From NCBI GenBank assembly GCA_009780585.1, contig WQZS01000002.1, positions 62,001 through 126,000 of the forward strand: a stretch of 64,000 nt of DNA, read 5' to 3'. The notes under the pieces are model-generated. The model made no database searches and was not told where the DNA came from. It worked only from the letters and a program-made list of their open reading frames with translations. The translations under genes were made by a program, and so were the position numbers. Of this stretch, positions 59,343 to 64,000 are shown in pieces. The stretch comes from Defluviitaleaceae bacterium (GTDB lineage: Bacteria > Bacillota > Clostridia > Lachnospirales > WQUN01). Each line of letters starts with the position of its first letter. Position 1 is the first letter of the stretch.

Positions 59343-62300
59343 TATTGGTTACCAAACATCCAAAGGGATTCCATTTGTTGCTGGGACCTGGCCATGGCAA
59401 CTTCCATCCGCGAAAACATGGCGAACAAAGACGTTTCGCGCCTTGCCAGCCAAGAATGCATATCGTTAATACGCCTGTCGTATTCCGCCATTTGGCGTGT
59501 GGTTACGGAGTTTGTATTGGCGGTACCGGCTAATTCAAACAACGTCCCGGTACTGCTGATGGCGTTGGCGATAATATCGTTTAACCGGCCGTTAAGACCC
59601 TGGTGCGGCAAACGAGCGTTACGCTCGGAGGTATTGGCGGCGACACCGGGGGGAGGTGCTTGGGTAAACAAGCGCATCGCGCGTTCGGGGTTCTGTTCCA
59701 AAGCGGCTTGCAGGCGGGCTTCGTCAATTTGCAACATACCGATCAACCGCAATTCCTGCGGGCCGCCGCCGGTGGTGATGCCCAGTTGGTGTAAAAACAC
59801 CGTTTCCCCGCCGGGTTGCAAGGTTACGCCGGAGGTTATCCATTGACGCAGTTGATTTTGTATATCCCGCAGCGTCCTGTCCCGATGAAGCAGGCCGGTT
59901 TTGGCTAAATCCTCCCAGCGTTCGATTTCGCGGTCGCTCATGGCGGCGCGTTCCTCTTGGGTTAACGGTTCGAAAAAAGCGCGGTTATTGGTACGCGGAC
60001 GGGCAGTCGTATGCATCGTATTGATTGATAAAATTAACGCGTTATACGAATCCACAAAAGCACGGATATTATCCATCGCATCGGAAACATCGCGGGTGGT
60101 GTCAACGGTGAAGATTTGATCTGCCTGCGCGCCGTTTATAGTGATGGTATGGCCTTGGTAGGTAAAATAGTTGGTTTCGGAATCGAGGGTGATGAGAATA
60201 GTCTCGAATCTATTTAATGCGGAGTCAAATATAGGATTTCCGCTTGCATCAAGGACATGTTCCCCAGTATCAATAGTAATCCGGGCATTTTTGCCAAATG
60301 TGACTTGATCTGCGGCTTTGTTATTTGCTTCATCTATTGTATTTTTGTGTGCTATCGCTTGTGTTAATTTATTATTAAGATGTTGTATAAATCCGGTTGG
60401 GTCAATAATTGTGGGGTTGCCTACCAATACAGGGATGCCGTGGTCCTCGTCCCTTATGATTCCAACACCGGTACCCAATCCCGCTGTTGTATTTATCCTA
60501 TTAATAATATCATCGACGGTATCATTATGGCGGATTTCTATGGATTGGCCGTTGATTTCTATCGAACTCCTAAAATCCGGAGTATGAACCCAATTATAAA
60601 CAAGACTGTTACTACCCATTGGCGCGCCCGTAATAGCAACCGCTGCCTGAATAGCCGGTAATTCGGCGGCTGTCGGGTGGTTGGGAGGACTGTTTCCGGC
60701 TAAGCTGACATTGCCGTTTACATCTCTTTGTACCAATATAAAATGTTCGTGTGACGAACCGTTTGTGCCATATATTTGTATAAATTCTATGCGGTTGGAT
60801 CCAACCTCGTAGAACATAACGGGACGATCAAAGCCGCTATGAGTAAAAAATGCCTGCACAGGCACTGATGTGTGTGAAAATAATTCCCATCCGGCAGGAT
60901 TTTCATGGGTAGGTGATCCAGCAAAAGCCGCCCACGAAGCGGGGGTAGCATCCGTACTGCGCGTTACCGTCTCCGGCCAGCCCCCGGGCCTTCCCGCATT
61001 TATCAAACCCGCTTCCCGCGCACGGGCTTGTTCATTGTTGTGCATTTTAGCAAAAAAGAATTTAGCAAGGTCATTGTCAAGGCTTACGGGTACGCCGATT
61101 GTCGAAACCAAAAACGGTTGTTTATATATACTGGTTGTTTCTATTTCAAAATTAAAGCCATTAGCGGAATCGTTGATTCTGTCTATAATGCGTTGGATCG
61201 TATCGTCGGAAAAAACTTCAACATTTTGCCCGTTAACTTCCATGATACCTTCAAATACCGGAATGTGGTTGTAATTAAATACGGGTGCGCGGAGGGGTGC
61301 AGGTGTACCTAATACATACAGTTCATCTGTTGATTGCAACTGCTCCGCAGGGGGAGCGATAATGGCAGACCCATTTATATCCCTTGTAACTACCAGAAAA
61401 TCCTGATACGTTAGATTCGTTCCCGTCCTTAGCTGTACAAACTCAACGAAATCGCCGTTGGTTCTTTCAAATGACCATATATCAAGCTCCCTGGGCGGGT
61501 TGGTGCCTTCTATATACGTAAATCTCGCCCGCACTTGTGTTGTCGTTGTCCTGCTTGCATATGACCACATCCCATTATTGAAACTACCCCAAGAAGCAGG
61601 AGGTACAATGGGTGGAGCGGCATTGGGGTCATCACCGCTCCTTAGTACCGCAACCGGTGTCGGCCAACCATTCGGCCCCGGGTCCAACCAACCCGCGGTT
61701 CTTGCGCTTACGTTTGTGTCAAGGGTCTTGGGTGTGTAGGTGCCTAACCCCAGCCCGAATAAAAAGTTGGTGGGGTCATTGATATCCATACGGCTGCCCA
61801 CTCCGGTAGTGGCGGTTGTCATCGTAAACCGTCGGTTGTGGCTGTCAAAGGTTATGTTTACACCGGCTCGGGAGCCGTTGGTACGATTTATAACATCACC
61901 AACGCTGTCTTCGGGGAAGACAGATATAGACACACCGTTGACGGTCATGGACTGGTGCAGCCGCGGTTCGTGGATAAAGTTGTTTACGACACGCAGGGGA
62001 CCGGTAACGACAATAGGATTGCTGGGGACAACACGGGTCGCCACACCGCTCCCGTCCCTTTCAACCTCGCGCCATTGCGGCGGGGAAGCGGGATCCGTCG
62101 AAAGGTTCATATTCACGACTTCTACCACGCGGTTGTTATTATTGGTGTCCACAAAGGTCATAACATTGCGGATGAGGGGAGGGTTGGAATAGGGGTTGAC
62201 GGCAAAAGTAGCCGGTTCCGGTCTTGTACTGAAGCTGTGGTACCGCCAGCCGCCCGCATCGGTATAATCAGTCCAAAGCTGCATCGGGAAAGGTAATACG

Positions 62301-63235
62301 CGGTCAAAGGTTATAGGTGCAAACCCCGGATTTGGTGCGCTAAATTCGGACAATGCGCTTACCAGGTTCCGGTTAAGTTGAAAAGTATTATTATCACCGC
62401 TTGCAAAGCCCAACATTGATAGTGCGCAAGACCGGATTAAACTTCCCGCTTCTGTCCTCGTTGTGGTGCCGGCGGTGAGCGTTATTACGTCTCTTATATT
62501 ATTACTTGTATCTTTGTCATAATTACTGCTAAAAACAAATTGATTTGTAATGGTGTTAAATTTAACCACCACGCGCTGGTTATCAAGTACATCCGGGGGA
62601 AGCGGATTTGTATTTAACTGGGGAGAAAAACGTTCCCTTAGTTGGCGGTTGATTTCATCCTCGACAGTAGCACCGATTGTAGACGCATTCCTTAGATCAA
62701 CACCATTAACCCCATCCCTCAGGGTAATCGTTACGTTATTGCCATTTAGGTTTAAATTGAAGTTAAAATCGACACCCGTCCAACTCCAATCGGCCGGAGT
62801 CGTAAGCATCGCGCCCGTAAGCGTACCGTCACTTACTGTTGTGCCGCGGATGGTGACCGGCGTTGCGGGGTTGTCTACTTTAACTTCAAAACGCCCCGGC
62901 GTTGCAGTCATACCCGCACGCACCGTAAGCGCGCTTGAATTGACACCGCTTGGCCCCGTTACCGTTGAGCGCATGGTGTTAAACGACGAATTGATTAAAT
63001 CCGAGCTGGAAAGGTTACCAAGCCGTGAAGCGTTTGCAATACTCAATTGCTGTACTTGAAAATCCCTTAACCAATCCGAAGCGGTGCGGAAATGATCCTG
63101 CCGCCATTCCACCAATTGCCTGCGTTGAGTAAACCGATTAAGGCGCATGCTTTCGGCACGCATCATCTGTTGTACCATGCTGTTCGTATCCATACCCGAA
63201 AACAAACCACCGAAACGTATCTGACTGGTAAACAT
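59342..63235 (-). CDS. fliD: Flagellar filament cap protein FliD, greatly enlarged
   Basis: 1297 residues; most FliD proteins have 400-700. The conserved D0/D1 ends are present: GLFSGMDTNSMVQQMMRAES with the coiled N-terminus, and at the C-terminus NIRAFVDSYNALILSINTMH, LRDIQNQLRQWI and MAEYDRRINDMHSWLARRET. The expanded centre holds three flagellin-hook IN-type motifs near residues 430 (MTVNGVSISVFPEDSVGDVI), 665 (EVNGQNVEVFSDDTIQRIID) and 890 (IEINGQSIEIRHNDTVDDII), about 230 residues apart, with similar flanks, indicating tandem domain duplication. It caps the growing filament and may be an adhesive surface. It is first gene of the cap operon, with a sigma-D-like promoter upstream. Confidence 0.95.
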   Translation of the reverse strand: MFTSQIRFGGLFSGMDTNSMVQQMMRAESMRLNRFTQRRQLVEWRQDHFRTASDWLRDFQVQQLSIANASRLGNLSSSDLINSSFNTMRSTVTGPSGVNSSALTVRAGMTATPGRFEVKVDNPATPVTIRGTTVSDGTLTGAMLTTPADWSWTGVDFNFNLNLNGNNVTITLRDGVNGVDLRNASTIGATVEDEINRQLRERFSPQLNTNPLPPDVLDNQRVVVKFNTITNQFVFSSNYDKDTSNNIRDVITLTAGTTTRTEAGSLIRSCALSMLGFASGDNNTFQLNRNLVSALSEFSAPNPGFAPITFDRVLPFPMQLWTDYTDAGGWRYHSFSTRPEPATFAVNPYSNPPLIRNVMTFVDTNNNNRVVEVVNMNLSTDPASPPQWREVERDGSGVATRVVPSNPIVVTGPLRVVNNFIHEPRLHQSMTVNGVSISVFPEDSVGDVINRTNGSRAGVNITFDSHNRRFTMTTATTGVGSRMDINDPTNFLFGLGLGTYTPKTLDTNVSARTAGWLDPGPNGWPTPVAVLRSGDDPNAAPPIVPPASWGSFNNGMWSYASRTTTTQVRARFTYIEGTNPPRELDIWSFERTNGDFVEFVQLRTGTNLTYQDFLVVTRDINGSAIIAPPAEQLQSTDELYVLGTPAPLRAPVFNYNHIPVFEGIMEVNGQNVEVFSDDTIQRIIDRINDSANGFNFEIETTSIYKQPFLVSTIGVPVSLDNDLAKFFFAKMHNNEQARAREAGLINAGRPGGWPETVTRSTDATPASWAAFAGSPTHENPAGWELFSHTSVPVQAFFTHSGFDRPVMFYEVGSNRIEFIQIYGTNGSSHEHFILVQRDVNGNVSLAGNSPPNHPTAAELPAIQAAVAITGAPMGSNSLVYNWVHTPDFRSSIEINGQSIEIRHNDTVDDIINRINTTAGLGTGVGIIRDEDHGIPVLVGNPTIIDPTGFIQHLNNKLTQAIAHKNTIDEANNKAADQVTFGKNARITIDTGEHVLDASGNPIFDSALNRFETILITLDSETNYFTYQGHTITINGAQADQIFTVDTTRDVSDAMDNIRAFVDSYNALILSINTMHTTARPRTNNRAFFEPLTQEERAAMSDREIERWEDLAKTGLLHRDRTLRDIQNQLRQWITSGVTLQPGGETVFLHQLGITTGGGPQELRLIGMLQIDEARLQAALEQNPERAMRLFTQAPPPGVAANTSERNARLPHQGLNGRLNDIIANAISSTGTLFELAGTANTNSVTTRQMAEYDRRINDMHSWLARRETSLFAMFSRMEVAMARSQQQMESLWMFGNQ

Positions 63236-63271
63236 TAAATCACCCGATTTTTATATATTTCTTCATTTTTA

Positions 63272-63298
63272 TTATCGTCATTAATTGGGTTGGGATTA
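63272..63298 (-). promoter_or_regulatory. Sigma-D (sigma-28) type flagellar promoter of fliD
   Basis: Minus strand: TAAT (63298-63295), 15-bp spacer, GACGATAA (63279-63272). This fits the sigma-D pattern TAAA-N15-GCCGATAT with few differences and lies 37 bp before the fliD start codon. Confidence 0.75.
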
Positions 63299-63389
63299 AG
63301 TTTTAAATTCCGCATGATATTAAAATTGTGTTATTTTTACTTTTATGCTTATTTTTATAATTATGCGTAATTTTTTGCAACATTTTAAT

Positions 63390-63418
63390 TTGACAAAATC
63401 TTAGAAAATGTCTGAACA
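63390..63418 (+). promoter_or_regulatory. Possible promoter for the DUF1659 leader
   Basis: TTGACA (63390-63395) followed, after 17 bp, by the weak -10 TGAACA. TTTTTTGCAAC, resembling the core of the RRNPP-region element, lies just upstream (63371-63381). Confidence 0.4.
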
Positions 63419-63439
63419 AATGCAGAAATTTTTCCTGTA

Positions 63440-63660
63440 TTCTCCGCTCAAGTCAAAGGGCATCTCCCTGACGGACAGCACTATTCGGCGTGCAAACGGT
63501 AGCCCCGTCCCTGCCCCGCTCTTGTGCCAAGCTCCCGATGCGGACTTCTCCCGGGCTTATCGACTCGCGAACGGTTGGCCAACCAGAGTCACCCCACAGG
63601 TATGCATTTAGGGTACCCCCCTGTACTTTTCTACGACGCAGCCAAAAACAACCGAATAAA
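63440..63660 (+). ncRNA. Structured 5' leader, unidentified
   Basis: About 220 nt without a supported gene, rich in nested stems on the plus strand: GTCA/TGAC with GGG/CCC inside (63452-63472), GACGG/CCGTC (63470-63474 with 63505-63509) enclosing GCAC/GTGC, and GACTC/GAGTC (63562-63566 with 63586-63590) closing the palindrome GGTTGGCCAACC. An imperfect hairpin with ACTTTTCT (63596-63632) precedes the DUF1659 ribosome-binding site. It could be a riboswitch or other regulatory RNA; it did not match any class I can recall. Confidence 0.45.
63596..63632 (+). terminator. Possible attenuator hairpin in the leader
   Basis: ACAGG (63596-63600) and CCTGT (63620-63624) with inner GGTA/TACC pairing, then ACTTTTCT. 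It is 48 nt before the DUF1659 start, where a riboswitch expression platform would lie. It is imperfect and moderate at best. Confidence 0.4.
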
Positions 63661-63679
63661 CGAAGAAAGGAGGAGAAGT

Positions 63680-63874
63680 ATGGCAGAATTAAAAGCCATC
63701 TCCGCAGCTTTGCGTATCTCAAATAATGAGAAGACGCGGGTTTGCTCTGTGCCTAACGTGGCACACGACGTTGCGGCGTTGACCGTAGCTAATTTTGTGG
63801 ATGCAGTGGAAACGATTTATAACAACAACCCCTGCACCGCAAGGCTTAACATCGCCTTGGAAGTTGTAAGATAA
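63680..63874 (+). CDS. DUF1659 family protein
   Basis: 64 residues: MAELKAISAALRISNNEKTR, then VAHDVAALTVANFVDAVETI and LNIALEVVR. The size, pattern and the DUF2922 gene directly downstream fit the DUF1659/DUF2922 pair found in many Bacillota. Function is unknown. AAAGGAGGAG before the ATG is a very strong ribosome-binding site, suggesting high expression. It lies downstream of a structured leader and is divergent from the fliD operon. Confidence 0.8.
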   Translation: MAELKAISAALRISNNEKTRVCSVPNVAHDVAALTVANFVDAVETIYNNNPCTARLNIALEVVR

Positions 63875-63911
63875 CAACACCCCATTAAAAATGAAAGGAG
63901 GTGAAACGAAC

Positions 63912-64000
63912 ATGACACATTATTCAATGGTGTTTAACACCCTGTCGGGGTCGCGCCGTTCGCTGCGCATCATCAACCCCAACCCCAACTTGCCCGTGGA
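63912..64000 (+). CDS. DUF2922 family protein, cut by window end
   Basis: 29 codons are visible: MTHYSMVFNTLSGSRRSLRI then INPNPNLPV, matching the opening strand pattern of DUF2922 (a short beta-hairpin with phenylalanine, then NPxPxLP). AAGGAGGTGAAACGAAC is the ribosome-binding site, 37 nt after the DUF1659 stop, so they are one operon. The remainder lies beyond position 64000. Confidence 0.75.
   Translation, partial: MTHYSMVFNTLSGSRRSLRIINPNPNLPV

Noticed and set aside
63440-63660. c-di-GMP-I or guanidine-I riboswitch as identity of the leader
   Set aside because: The conserved cores of those classes (for example the GEMM tetraloop/receptor strands) are not visible; only an isolated AAGCCCGGGAGA on the reverse strand recalls guanidine-I.
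63453-63722. 89-codon minus-strand frame in the leader region
   Set aside because: No ribosome-binding site, antisense to the stem-rich leader and to the DUF1659 start; composition unlike neighbouring genes.

Overview
The window looks like chromosomal DNA from an anaerobic, motile, Gram-positive Clostridia-type bacterium (Bacillota), at roughly half G+C. The reasons are the hrcA-grpE-dnaK order behind a perfect CIRCE operator, CheV, a FliD/FlaG/FliS flagellar cap cluster with a sigma-D-like promoter, a LytTR/GHKL two-component pair, a large fused activase/2-hydroxyacyl-CoA dehydratase-type protein, and the DUF1659/DUF2922 gene pair. I cannot name a genus.

Layout. 1-5.9 kb: heat-shock operon on the minus strand, in which dnaK and dnaJ are separated by a Nudix gene and a decayed MazEF-type module. 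5.9-8.5 kb: orphan DNA methyltransferase, small SLH-like protein, DUF4143-type ATPase. 8.6-13.7 kb: secreted RCC1-CAP protein, secreted LysM protein and a TPR/XRE (RRNPP-type) regulator carrying a ten-base homopolymer. 13.7-22 kb: SNF2 helicase, CheV, tsaE-tsaB-rimI, Lon-like protease. 22-26 kb: LysM hydrolase divergent from a LytTR regulator and GHKL kinase, then a methyltransferase. 26-31 kb: giant CoA-dehydratase activase, tRNA-Leu(CAG), YefM-YoeB. 31-37 kb: hybrid histidine kinase and SelO. 37-43.6 kb: second LysM/CAP/RRNPP-regulator module with a small secreted-peptide gene and repeated promoter elements. 43.6-55.3 kb: PIN toxin module, metG-tatD, methyltransferase, MerR regulator, an ECF sigma factor with a long extension facing two related unknown proteins, and a RelB/MazF module. 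55.3-64 kb: acyl-ACP thioesterase, glnS, acetyltransferase, flagellar cap genes, and a structured leader before DUF1659/DUF2922.

The most promising unreported system is in 37.3-43.6 kb. A PlcR-like regulator, a 45-residue Sec-type peptide precursor, and two operons (LysM/CAP surface proteins; a membrane/zinc-ribbon pair) share an identical 34-bp element at exactly the same distance from a perfect -10. The 8.6-13.7 kb region is a paralogous module with the same logic, and its LysM cassette is nearly identical. I infer peptide quorum sensing that controls cell-surface proteins.

The window also carries a dispersed family of 27-nt palindromes (six copies) whose arms covary, one of them inside a coding sequence; a second short repeat inserted in tsaB; a 190-nt near-palindrome; and several gene remnants. 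Together these suggest an actively remodelled genome. Everything here was read by eye; no searches or folding programs were run.
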